Source of the DNA: a virus
Virus record (IMG/VR): IMGVR_UViG_3300033998_000202
Location: 1-23,209 of that record
Strand: one strand, 5' to 3'
Length of the DNA stretch: 23,209 nt
Program-made: the position numbers and the translations under genes
Part shown: one piece after another, positions 12,444 to 19,022 of the stretch
Layout: every line of letters begins with the position of its first letter
How positions within the stretch are numbered: position 1 is the first letter of the stretch
The notes under the pieces: model-generated
What the model was told of the DNA's origin: nothing
What the model saw: the letters and a program-made list of their open reading frames with translations, nothing else
Database searches by the model: none

Positions 12444-13718
12444 TTGATAGATGAAAAAATAATAAAAGATTGCCTGTATGAGTTGAGAAACAGGCAGGCT
12501 AAATATAAAGTATATGAGCGATATTTCAACGGCGAACATGATATTTTATATAACTATGCCATGCAAGACGCAAGGAGCAATATGAAAGTTGTTGTCAATT
12601 TTCCGAGAAGGTTCATCCTGGAAGAAGTATCCTATGTTTTGGCTAATCCTGTTAATTATATATCTTTTGTGAACGATACTGAGTTGATACATCTTATTGA
12701 TTTGAATTTTTCTCATTGGTCAAAAGTACATGATCAGGAACTTTTGAAACAATCTCAAATTTTCGGGGAATCGTATGAATTAGAATACATAAACAGAGAC
12801 GGAGAATTCAGGGCAACAGTATTAAATCCGCTTAACTGCTATGTTTTGGAGGATGAAACAGCGGATAAAAATGTACTTTTAGCTTTGCATTTATTTAGTA
12901 AAAAGTTTGTAACCGACAGAGAATTCCTTGATGTGTATTTGCCCGATAGGATATTACACTATGAATTAAAAAGCGATAATTTAAACTTAATAGGCGAAAA
13001 TACCCATATTTTTAAAGGTGTGCCTGTAAATATAATGCAGGGCAATGCAGAAAGAAAATCGGAAATAGACGATATAAAATCTCTTAACGATGCTTATAAT
13101 AACGTTATTTCCGACTTAGTAAACGAATGTTCGGATTTTAGAAATGCCTTTTTTACTATTATTGGCGCAGAAGTAGAAGAAACTGATTTATTAAAAATGA
13201 AAAAATCGGGTGTTATACAAGTGCCAGCAGGCGCAAGTGTTAATTTCCTGATTAAAAATCTGAATGACAGCTTTATTCAGAATTTACTCACAACAATCGA
13301 AGAAAAAATATATCAAATTGCTTCACATATCAACAATCAAGAGAAAATGCAGTCAAATACTTCATCTTTAGCTATGCGAAGCAGGCTTATTTCTCTTGAG
13401 AACAAATGCTCACTAATGCAGAGTCAATTAGAAGTTGTTATAAAACAAAGACTAAAAAGATTTTTTGAGTATATTGAGCTAACGACTAATCAAAAGTATG
13501 ACTATAGGACAATCAAATTGAAATTCAGTCCAAATGTGCCTTCAGACTTGGCCGCAATAGCACAGGTAATAACACAACTTCAAAACACTATATCTCAGAA
13601 AACAGCATTATCATTATTACCTTTTGTTGAAAATCCTGACGCTGAATTAGAGCAATTCATGAAAGAAAAGGAATTATTTGAAGGAATAAACCTTGATGGG
13701 GTTGTTGTAGATGAGTGA
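12444..13718 (+). CDS. Phage portal protein, SPP1 gp6-like
   Basis: A 424-residue portal of the SPP1 Gp6-like family. The N terminus has the usual short helices (KDCLYELRNRQAKYKVYERYFNGEH) followed by VVVNFPRRFILEEVSYVLANPVNY, which matches the conserved portal 'N-x-xR-x-I-V...SY-x-x-G-x-P' region. The body is the wing and stem domains; IQVPAGASVNFLIKN lies in the central part. Twelve copies form the ring at one vertex of the head, through which DNA is pumped. The start is TTG, 6 bases behind GAAGGTG. The 3' end overlaps the next gene by 8 bases, as in the SPP1 gp6-gp7 pair. It is slightly shorter than SPP1 gp6 (about 500 residues). Confidence 0.9.
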   Translation: MIDEKIIKDCLYELRNRQAKYKVYERYFNGEHDILYNYAMQDARSNMKVVVNFPRRFILEEVSYVLANPVNYISFVNDTELIHLIDLNFSHWSKVHDQELLKQSQIFGESYELEYINRDGEFRATVLNPLNCYVLEDETADKNVLLALHLFSKKFVTDREFLDVYLPDRILHYELKSDNLNLIGENTHIFKGVPVNIMQGNAERKSEIDDIKSLNDAYNNVISDLVNECSDFRNAFFTIIGAEVEETDLLKMKKSGVIQVPAGASVNFLIKNLNDSFIQNLLTTIEEKIYQIASHINNQEKMQSNTSSLAMRSRLISLENKCSLMQSQLEVVIKQRLKRFFEYIELTTNQKYDYRTIKLKFSPNVPSDLAAIAQVITQLQNTISQKTALSLLPFVENPDAELEQFMKEKELFEGINLDGVVVDE

Positions 13719-14601
13719 TATTAAAAAAGATATTCAAAAAATCAGGCAGGAAGCAGAAAAACACGCTACAAAGAATATAAAACCTATATTGCAGGCATAT
13801 AAGAGGGCTTTAGATGATGTGAGGGCTGAAATTGCAAAAATTTATATGGAATATAGCGAAGATGGGGAATTAAAAATAAGCAAGCAACAGCGTTATACAG
13901 TATTAAAACAGCTTGAAAAACAATTGATTGAGCAAGCAAAAGAGCTTGGCAATATTGACTTAGAACATACAACAAACATTCTTTCTGACGTTTATAAGGA
14001 TTCTTATTATAAAACAGCATTTCTTGTTGAAAAAGGCATTGAAAAATCAATTAATTTCAGTATTCTAAGACCCGAATTCATTAATGCGGCAGTCAAAACG
14101 CCGGTTAAGGGTGAGATGTTTTCAGATAGAATCTGGAACAACAAAGAAAAGCTTGTGTCAAGGGTAAAACGTGATGTTGAGCGAGCTATGATTGAAGGAA
14201 AATCTCCTGAAAAGCTTGCAAGACAAATAAAAAATGATTTTGGCGTATCGGCTTATGAATCAAAACGGCTTATTTTTAACGAAGTTGCCCGTTGTGTCAC
14301 ACAGGCACAAAGCGATATATACGAAGAATCGGGAGTTGTGCAGGAAGTAATGTTTGACGCAACGTTAGATGAGAAAACATCTGAGATATGTCAAAACCTT
14401 GATGGCAAGCGTTTCCAGTTAGGTGATGAGCCTAAAATTCCCGAAGATACTCATGTCGGCTGTAGAAGCTGTATTATACCTGTTGTTGAAAACTGGAATC
14501 CAACAAGAAAGCGAGAAAACATCAAAGATGAAACAGGCACAAAACCGATAATTGATTATTTCGATTACGAAACATGGGCAAAATTCAAGGGCATTAGTTA
14601 A
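13711..14601 (+). CDS. Minor head protein with MuF-type C-terminal domain (SPP1 gp7-like)
   Basis: A 296-residue protein starting at an ATG inside the end of the portal gene. Residues about 1-100 are helical. From about 140 the phage head morphogenesis domain begins: DRIWNNKEKLVSRVKRDVERAM, then the 'IEGKSPEKLARQI' and 'RLIFNEVARCVTQAQ' segments, then DATLDEKTSEIC (216-227), LDGK (230-233) and HVGCRSC (248-254). That is the MuF/SPP1 gp7 signature, including the Cys and His positions. Such proteins bind the portal and stay in the head in low copy; some MuF proteins carry toxin tails, but this one does not. The gene context (portal before it, scaffold and capsid after) agrees. Confidence 0.87.
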   Translation: MSDIKKDIQKIRQEAEKHATKNIKPILQAYKRALDDVRAEIAKIYMEYSEDGELKISKQQRYTVLKQLEKQLIEQAKELGNIDLEHTTNILSDVYKDSYYKTAFLVEKGIEKSINFSILRPEFINAAVKTPVKGEMFSDRIWNNKEKLVSRVKRDVERAMIEGKSPEKLARQIKNDFGVSAYESKRLIFNEVARCVTQAQSDIYEESGVVQEVMFDATLDEKTSEICQNLDGKRFQLGDEPKIPEDTHVGCRSCIIPVVENWNPTRKRENIKDETGTKPIIDYFDYETWAKFKGIS

Positions 14602-14662
14602 CGTTAATTGAGCTTTAGACGTAAGTTTAAGGCTTTTATCATATTTTTAAAAATAAATTGCA

Positions 14663-14687
14663 CTTATAGGGCTTGATGAACTATAAG
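14663..14687. other. Hairpin in the leader of the scaffold gene
   Basis: CTTATAG (14663-14669) pairs with CTATAAG (14681-14687) across 11 bases, in the 105-base gap before the scaffold gene. No T run follows. It may mark an mRNA processing site separating the portal/MuF part from the heavily expressed scaffold/capsid part. Confidence 0.35.
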
Positions 14688-14706
14688 GGCAGGAAAGGGG
14701 TTAATT

Positions 14707-15279
14707 ATGGAGTTTAACGAAGTAAAAACATGGATAGAAACAAATATGAATGAGAATGAAGAATTAAAATCTTATCTTGCGGAACTGGGCAAAGTAACGC
14801 AGGAGAAGGTTGAAAAATGGATTGAAGAGGAAGAAGGAAAGAAATTCATTTCAAGAATCAATGACAAATTCTTCTCAAAAGCATTAGAAACCTGGAAACA
14901 AAATAATCTTGAAAAAGAGATTGAAAAGGAAATCAAAAAGAGGTTTCCTGAAAAATCTGAAAAGGATATTGAACTTGAGAAAGTCAAAGCAGAACTTGAA
15001 AAAATAAAGTCAGAAGCTATCAGAAAAGAATTGACTAACAAAGCTTTGAAAATAGCAACTGAAAAGAAGTTACCGACAGATTTAATCGATTATTTTATCG
15101 CAGACGATGAAGAAAACACAATTAAAAATCTTGAAAAGTTTGAAAAAATCTTTAACAAACATCTACAAGAAGCAATTCAAGAAAAAATAAAAGACAATTC
15201 TTACATTCCTCCAATATCACAAAACACAGATAAGAAATCTATTCAAGAAATTTTCAGAAAAGCTTTAAATAACTATTAA
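14707..15279 (+). CDS. Phage scaffolding protein, DUF4355-like
   Basis: A 190-residue, highly charged and helical protein directly before the major capsid gene, the position of the scaffold in SPP1-like phages. Residues about 55-110 form an obvious Glu/Lys coiled coil (EKEIEKEIKKRF, IELEKVKAELEKIKSEAIRKEL). It is followed by ALKIATEKKLPTDLIDYFIADDEENTIKNLEKF, which is the characteristic DUF4355 'ALK.A.EKGLP..L...L' core, and a short basic C-terminal helix (IQEIFRKALNNY) of the type that contacts the capsid. It directs assembly of the prohead and is removed afterwards. The ATG follows AGGAAAGGGG at 8 bases. No protease gene is seen, so the scaffold is probably ejected rather than cleaved. Confidence 0.82.
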   Translation: MEFNEVKTWIETNMNENEELKSYLAELGKVTQEKVEKWIEEEEGKKFISRINDKFFSKALETWKQNNLEKEIEKEIKKRFPEKSEKDIELEKVKAELEKIKSEAIRKELTNKALKIATEKKLPTDLIDYFIADDEENTIKNLEKFEKIFNKHLQEAIQEKIKDNSYIPPISQNTDKKSIQEIFRKALNNY

Positions 15280-15304
15280 TTTCAAGAAAGGACAAGGTGA
15301 TTTT

Positions 15305-16231
15305 ATGGCAAATACTATAGAATATGCAAAAGTTTTTCAGACAGAGCTTGATGCTCAAATGGTTGCAGGTGCAACATCAGGATGGATGGAACTTAATTCC
15401 AATTTGGTTAAATATAATGGCGGTAATGAAGTTAAGATACCTAAGGTAATAATGGATGGGCTTGCTGATTATGACAGAAGCAACGGATTTGTAAAAGGTG
15501 CAGTTAATCTTTCGTACGAAACACACACTTTGACAATGGACAGAGGCAGAACATTTACACTTGATGCTATGGATGTTGACGAAACTAACTTTGTTGCAAC
15601 AGCAGGCGCAGTTTTAGGCGAATTCCAGCGTTCGCAGGTAATTCCCGAAGTTGACGCATACAGGTACAGCAAAATTGCTTCTCTTGCAATAGCTAACAAT
15701 AGGGCAAGCGGTGGATATACTGCAAGCACAAGCGATATTTTAACAAGATTAATGAATGATATATATGCAGTATATGACATTGTGGGAGAAGGTGTGCCTC
15801 TTGTTATATCTTTGAATATGGCAATTGCTGGAATACTTGATACTGCTGATAAAATGGAAAAGAAACTTGAAGTAGTTGATTTTGTGCAGGGTAACGCAAC
15901 AATGAAAGTAAAAAGCATTGATGGTATTCCTGTTGTTCGTGTGCCTTCTTCTAGAATGAAAACTGCTTATGTTTTCAAAGATGGTACAACTTTAAGACAG
16001 GAAGCAGGCGGTTTTGAGGCTGATGCAAGCGCAAAGGATATTAACTGGATTATTTCCGCACAGAACGCAGTAATAGCAGTTTCTAAAACTGATACTCCTA
16101 GGATATTTGACCCTTCTGTCAATCAGACAGCACATGCTTGGAAGATTGATTTGAGGAAATATCACGATTTGTTCATCCCTCATAATAAACTAAATGGTAT
16201 ATTCGTCAATATCAAGCAGGCATTAGCTTAA
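15305..16231 (+). CDS. Major capsid protein, HK97 fold
   Basis: A 308-residue protein right after the scaffold. The sequence has the features of the SPP1 gp13-type major capsid family: an N-terminal arm (MANTIEYAKVFQTELDAQM), the spine and E-loop region (EVKIPKVIMDGLADYDR; LTMDRGRTFTLDAMDVDETN), the P domain (EFQRSQVIPEVDAYRYSKIA), and a C-terminal A domain (VFKDGTTLRQEAGGF, IFDPSVNQTAHAWKIDLRKYHDLFI). It forms the shell from hexamers and pentamers. It lacks an N-terminal delta domain, consistent with a separate scaffold. GC-richer codon choice and an AGGACAAGGTG ribosome site suit high expression. Confidence 0.9.
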   Translation: MANTIEYAKVFQTELDAQMVAGATSGWMELNSNLVKYNGGNEVKIPKVIMDGLADYDRSNGFVKGAVNLSYETHTLTMDRGRTFTLDAMDVDETNFVATAGAVLGEFQRSQVIPEVDAYRYSKIASLAIANNRASGGYTASTSDILTRLMNDIYAVYDIVGEGVPLVISLNMAIAGILDTADKMEKKLEVVDFVQGNATMKVKSIDGIPVVRVPSSRMKTAYVFKDGTTLRQEAGGFEADASAKDINWIISAQNAVIAVSKTDTPRIFDPSVNQTAHAWKIDLRKYHDLFIPHNKLNGIFVNIKQALA

Positions 16232-16253
16232 TGATTAACAGGAGGTTGTATCA

Positions 16254-16499
16254 ATGTTTGTTTTACAGAAATTGAATGTAGTAAAAATTGTTGATACAGC
16301 CGCTAAGAGAGATGAATTAATACATCAGGGGTTTGCGTTAGTGCAGACCCTTGATGATAAAAATAATGCGGTTGTAGAAAACAAATATGAAAAAATGGGC
16401 TGGCAAGAATTACGAAGATATGCAATGTCAAAGGGTGTAGATGTTGCTGAGAAAAAGAAAGCGGAAATAATTGCTGAACTCCAGAAGTTGGAGGGATAA
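16254..16499 (+). CDS. Small head-region protein with a HeH/SAP-like C-terminal motif
   Basis: An 81-residue protein behind AGGAGG, 22 bases after the capsid gene. The first 45 residues are strand-like (VLQKLNVVKIVDTAAKRDELIHQGFALV). The last 36 (MGWQELRRYAMSKGVDVAEKKKAEIIAELQKL) form a helix-extension-helix of the HeH/SAP type, as found in many small phage proteins near the head-tail junction and in transcription terminator Rho. It could bind nucleic acid or protein. It ends 3 bases before the connector gene, so it is part of the same transcript. The exact role is not known. Confidence 0.7.
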   Translation: MFVLQKLNVVKIVDTAAKRDELIHQGFALVQTLDDKNNAVVENKYEKMGWQELRRYAMSKGVDVAEKKKAEIIAELQKLEG

Positions 16500-16502
16500 A
16501 AC

Positions 16503-16808
16503 ATGCTTGAATTAATGAAATTATTATTAGGAATTACAGATAATTATAAAGATACTATATTGAATTTCTATATAGAAAAATCAATACTGGCAGTCAAAAA
16601 CTATTCTTGCTTAGACATAATTCCCGAAGAATATAATAACGCTATTGTTGATTTAGCAATTTATTTTTACAAAAACAAAGATAAAATCGGTATTACTTCA
16701 ATGACGCAGGGTTCAAGGTCGCAATCTATTGTTGACGGTATTCCGAATTCGATTAAAGCTATATTGCCTAAGCCTAAAATAAAGGTGGTGGGCGAATATG
16801 TTTTATGA
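16503..16808 (+). CDS. Head-tail connector protein (gp6/gp15-like)
   Basis: A 101-residue helical protein with the pattern of gp6-like head-tail connectors: a short N-terminal helix (MLELMKLLLGITDNYKDTIL), the 'FYIEKSILAVKNYSCLDIIPEEYNNAIVDLAIYFYKNKD' segment typical of SPP1 gp15 and HK97 gp6 adaptors, and a loop with IGITSMTQGSRSQSIV. Twelve to thirteen copies sit under the portal. Its 3' end overlaps the next gene by 11 bases, as expected for a tightly packed head-tail operon. The assignment is from pattern and position. Confidence 0.8.
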   Translation: MLELMKLLLGITDNYKDTILNFYIEKSILAVKNYSCLDIIPEEYNNAIVDLAIYFYKNKDKIGITSMTQGSRSQSIVDGIPNSIKAILPKPKIKVVGEYVL

Positions 16809-17100
16809 TAAACAAATTGAAGTTTTAGGAATATCCGAAGGTTACACAGACGATTACGGAATTTATCATCCTGGGCAAGAAACAGTCATAAAAACTATAG
16901 ATTGTGATGTGCAGCCGTATTCTTCTGATTTGTTATATCGTGATTACGGCTATAATGAACAGGTAACAAAGCGTGTATTTTGTGATTTAGATCTTGATTT
17001 AAAAATAGGTGGCTATGTGAGATATAATAATCAAAGATTTGTTATCAAAAAAATAATAGAATGGGATGACTACATAGAGTTGATGTTATATGAGCAATAG
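16798..17100 (+). CDS. Head closure protein (SPP1 gp16-like)
   Basis: A 100-residue, beta-rich protein between the connector and the tail completion gene, the place of SPP1 gp16. The pattern is typical: an N-terminal MFYDKQIEVLG, a GQETVIKTIDCDVQPYSS segment ('-DVQPyS-'), a middle RDYGYN, and the C-terminal DLKIGGYVRYNNQRFVIKKIIEWDDYIELML ('...G.yv.Y.g..y.I..v..W..y..l'). The gp16 ring closes the DNA exit and docks the tail. ATG lies at AAAGGTGGTGGGCGA. Overlaps on both sides (11 bases each) are usual in this operon. Confidence 0.8.
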   Translation: MFYDKQIEVLGISEGYTDDYGIYHPGQETVIKTIDCDVQPYSSDLLYRDYGYNEQVTKRVFCDLDLDLKIGGYVRYNNQRFVIKKIIEWDDYIELMLYEQ

Positions 17101-17401
17101 TCCGTTTCAAAATGAAATAGAGAGAATCAAAAAAGCAAGAGAAAAAGCGGTTTTAGAAAGCTTATTAATAGTTGAAGCAGACGCAAAGTTACTTTGTCCT
17201 GTTTTCACAGGCACGCTAAAAAGGAGTCTTACACATGCCGTTAAGACAGAAGAAAATATAACAAAAGGTTCTATAGGTTCTAATGTAGAATATGCGTATT
17301 GGGCTGAGAAGCATCAACCATATTTAGAGCCAGCAGTAGACCAAAATTTAGAAAACATAAAAAGGAAAATAGCGGAAGTTTTAGCTCCGGAAAAGGAGTG
17401 A
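17090..17401 (+). CDS. HK97 gp10-like tail completion / minor structural protein
   Basis: A 103-residue protein of the HK97 gp10-like family, recognisable by 'AEADAKLLCPVFTGTLKRSL' (here VEADAKLLCPVFTGTLKRSL, residues about 29-48) and by 'GSNVEYAYWAEKHQPYLEPAVDQNL' near the C terminus, the 'yA...E.g...PFL.PA' motif of this family. It is one of the small proteins assembling the head-tail interface or tail end. It overlaps the preceding gene by 11 bases and ends 7 bases before the next. GAGTTGATGTTAT upstream is a poor ribosome site, so translation is probably coupled. Confidence 0.82.
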   Translation: MSNSPFQNEIERIKKAREKAVLESLLIVEADAKLLCPVFTGTLKRSLTHAVKTEENITKGSIGSNVEYAYWAEKHQPYLEPAVDQNLENIKRKIAEVLAPEKE

Positions 17402-17408
17402 TATAGAT

Positions 17409-17783
17409 TTGAAAGTAATAAGGAAATATCTCATAGAAAATACAGAATTAATTAATCTTCTTGGCGGTCAATTTATTTGGTTGATTGAAAAGCCAAAAGA
17501 AATAAATGCGGATAATTATATCATCTATAAATATAAAGAATTAAACGGTGGCTATATAAAAGATTATCAGATTGAATTTAACATTATTGGCAAAGATTTA
17601 AACAAGCTTTTAACGATTCGTCAAAAATTAATTGAACTTCTCGATGATACCAGAAATGAGATAATAATAAAAGATAATGATACAACAATACGCAACACAA
17701 AATTATTGAACGGTGGCGGTATGGCAAAAAATCCAGAAACAGGAAACTATGAAATAATATTGTATTTTTTGATAAAAATATAG
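17409..17783 (+). CDS. Tail terminator protein (SPP1 gp17-like)
   Basis: A 124-residue protein in the slot between gp10-like and major tail genes, where the tail terminator is found. Its pattern agrees: an N-terminal helix (KYLIENTELINLLGGQFIWL), strands (YIIYKYKELNGGYIKDYQIEFNIIG) with a helix (LNKLLTIRQKLIELLDD), and a closing strand NYEIILYFLIKI, which is the mixed alpha/beta plan of gpU/gp17. A ring of it stops tail-tube growth and joins it to the head. The start is TTG at 17409 behind AAAGGAGTGATA. Identity between members is low, so the assignment rests on order and secondary structure. Confidence 0.72.
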   Translation: MKVIRKYLIENTELINLLGGQFIWLIEKPKEINADNYIIYKYKELNGGYIKDYQIEFNIIGKDLNKLLTIRQKLIELLDDTRNEIIIKDNDTTIRNTKLLNGGGMAKNPETGNYEIILYFLIKI

Positions 17784-17798
17784 GAAAGGATGATTATC

Positions 17799-18356
17799 AT
17801 GGCAATGAATTATCAGACCAGTGAGCCTATCATATTGGGTTCGGGTGAATTATACATCGGATTAGCAAGCGAAATAGCAGATTTGTCTAATCTTACGACG
17901 CAGGAAGAAGAAGCACTTGTTAATATAGGTGCAATTGAATCAGGTGCTTCAATTAAGATAAAAACCGAGAAAAAAGAAGTAAAAGCAGCAAATAGGGGGC
18001 TTATTAGAAAGTTTGTAGTAGACAAAGAAGTCACTTTTAGCACTGGTATAATGACATGGGTTATGAAAAATGTTGCTAAATACTTACTGGGTTCAACTTT
18101 CACTAAAGATGAAACTACTGGCAAAGAAAAATTCGTTTTGAATATAAAAGACGATGCTCCTATTATTTATTTGCGTTTTGTACACAAAAAGAAAACAGGC
18201 GGTTCATTGACGGTAAACATCTACAAGGCACAATTCGACGGAGATTTGTCGTTTACTTTTGATGATGAAAAGCCTCTAACTGTTGATTATGAATTTGTTG
18301 CTTTAGCAGACGATAGCGGAAATTATGTTGAATTCATTGAGACGTTTACAGATTAA
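17799..18356 (+). CDS. Major tail tube protein
   Basis: A 185-residue protein starting at ATG 17799 (MAMNYQTSEPIILGSGELYIG), because AGGAAAGGA ends 8 bases before it; the earlier in-frame ATG at 17790 would sit on the ribosome site itself. It follows the tail-tube plan seen in other Firmicute phages: 'ILGSGELYIGLASEI', 'LVNIGAIESGASIKIKTEKKEVKAANRG', and a C-terminal beta half 'VDYEFVALADDSGNYVEF'. Hexameric rings stack to form the tube. It lies directly before the tail chaperones, as usual. A terminator-like hairpin overlapping its stop codon (18355-18378) may separate this highly expressed message from downstream genes. Confidence 0.87.
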   Translation: MAMNYQTSEPIILGSGELYIGLASEIADLSNLTTQEEEALVNIGAIESGASIKIKTEKKEVKAANRGLIRKFVVDKEVTFSTGIMTWVMKNVAKYLLGSTFTKDETTGKEKFVLNIKDDAPIIYLRFVHKKKTGGSLTVNIYKAQFDGDLSFTFDDEKPLTVDYEFVALADDSGNYVEFIETFTD

Positions 18357-18378
18357 GGGTAGTATATTCTACCCTTTT
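18355..18378 (+). terminator. Intra-operon terminator after the major tail protein gene
   Basis: AAGGGTAG (18355-18362) pairs with CTACCCTT (18369-18376) over a 6-base loop and is followed by TTAAAATTTT. It starts within the stop codon. The T run is broken, so it is probably partial, lowering expression of the chaperone and tape measure genes relative to the tail tube. Confidence 0.65.
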
Positions 18379-18407
18379 AAAATTTTAATAATGGAGGAAT
18401 GTAACAA

Positions 18408-18758
18408 ATGAGTAAAATAATAGATTTATCTGTATTAGTGAAAGACCCTCTTATTTTTAAGGATACACAGGGCGAAAGCTATACCATTCCTGGGGAAATA
18501 TCAACTCAATTTGTTATAAAGTTATCGAAATATGCAGCAGATATTCAGAAAATCAAAGATGAAGCAGTTGCACTTGAAAAGATGCAGCAGATAGTTACTG
18601 ATATATTGAGTTTAGACAAAAGTAAAAATATTACAATTGATTTTGTTAAAGAGAGATTTGATGATATTAGATTCTTGAAAATCATTATAAGCGAAATGAT
18701 GAAGCATGTTAAGGAGATAGCGGAAGACCCAAACTCGAATTCCCTCGAATCAAATTAA
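18408..18758 (+). CDS. Tail assembly chaperone, short form (gpG-like)
   Basis: A 116-residue, mainly helical protein between the major tail and tape measure genes, the G position of the G/GT pair. It has a helical core (FVIKLSKYAADIQKIKDEAVALEKMQQIV) and an acidic end (HVKEIAEDPNSN). It coats the tape measure before the tube is built and is not part of the finished virion. The ATG follows GGAGGAATGTAAC. The zero frame ends at TAA 18756-18758, just beyond a slippery sequence at 18728-18734 where part of the ribosomes shift by -1 to make the long form (18408-19021). Confidence 0.82.
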   Translation: MSKIIDLSVLVKDPLIFKDTQGESYTIPGEISTQFVIKLSKYAADIQKIKDEAVALEKMQQIVTDILSLDKSKNITIDFVKERFDDIRFLKIIISEMMKHVKEIAEDPNSNSLESN

Positions 18759-19021
18759 AAGGTTCGGGGGTTTCTTATGAAAATAATAATGAAATTGAAA
18801 TGATGGCTAATATTGCATTTCTTATAAAACAAAGCGGAATGAGCTATTTTGAGATTATGAATCTTCCTTATGCAGTATTTTTGTCCTTGCTCAAGCATTT
18901 TAAAATGTTTGAATTAATGCAAAATCCCGAATACGCAGAAGAACTAAGAAAAACAGAAAGATTAAAGCAAACAGAGCCAGATTGGGAAAGAATAAGACCT
19001 CTTGTAAGAAAGGAGGGGTAA
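18408..19021 (+). CDS. Tail assembly chaperone, -1 frameshift fusion (gpGT-like)
   Basis: The long product: 109 residues read in frame through AAC at 18732-18734, then -1 slip, next codon CTC at 18734-18736, then 94 more residues to TAA 19019-19021, about 204 residues in all. The -1 frame is open from the slip site (LEFPRIKLKG... then YENNNEIEMMANIAFLIKQS) through the T-like part (PYAVFLSLLKHFKMFELM). The ATG at 18800 lies in the middle of this frame without its own ribosome site, which argues against a separate gene. The T part tethers the tape measure and recruits tail tube subunits. Confidence 0.8.
18728..18770 (+). promoter_or_regulatory. Programmed -1 frameshift signal
   Basis: The heptamer CCCAAAC (18728-18734) sits in phase as C CCA AAC, a perfect X XXY YYZ slippery site. 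After a 7-base spacer comes a stem: CCCTCGAA (18742-18749) with TTCGGGGG (18763-18770), 8 bp with one G-T pair and a 13-base loop that contains the zero-frame stop. Heptamer, spacer and stem together fit the standard pattern. Confidence 0.85.
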
Positions 19022-19022
19022 T

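Noticed and set aside
15469-15918. Minus-strand gene of 149 codons opposite the major capsid gene
   Set aside because: Shadow of the capsid frame; no start signals and no recognisable motif.
18800-19021. Independent 73-codon gene
   Set aside because: No ribosome binding site at ATG 18800; the frame is open upstream to the slippery heptamer, so it is the frameshift part of the tail chaperone.
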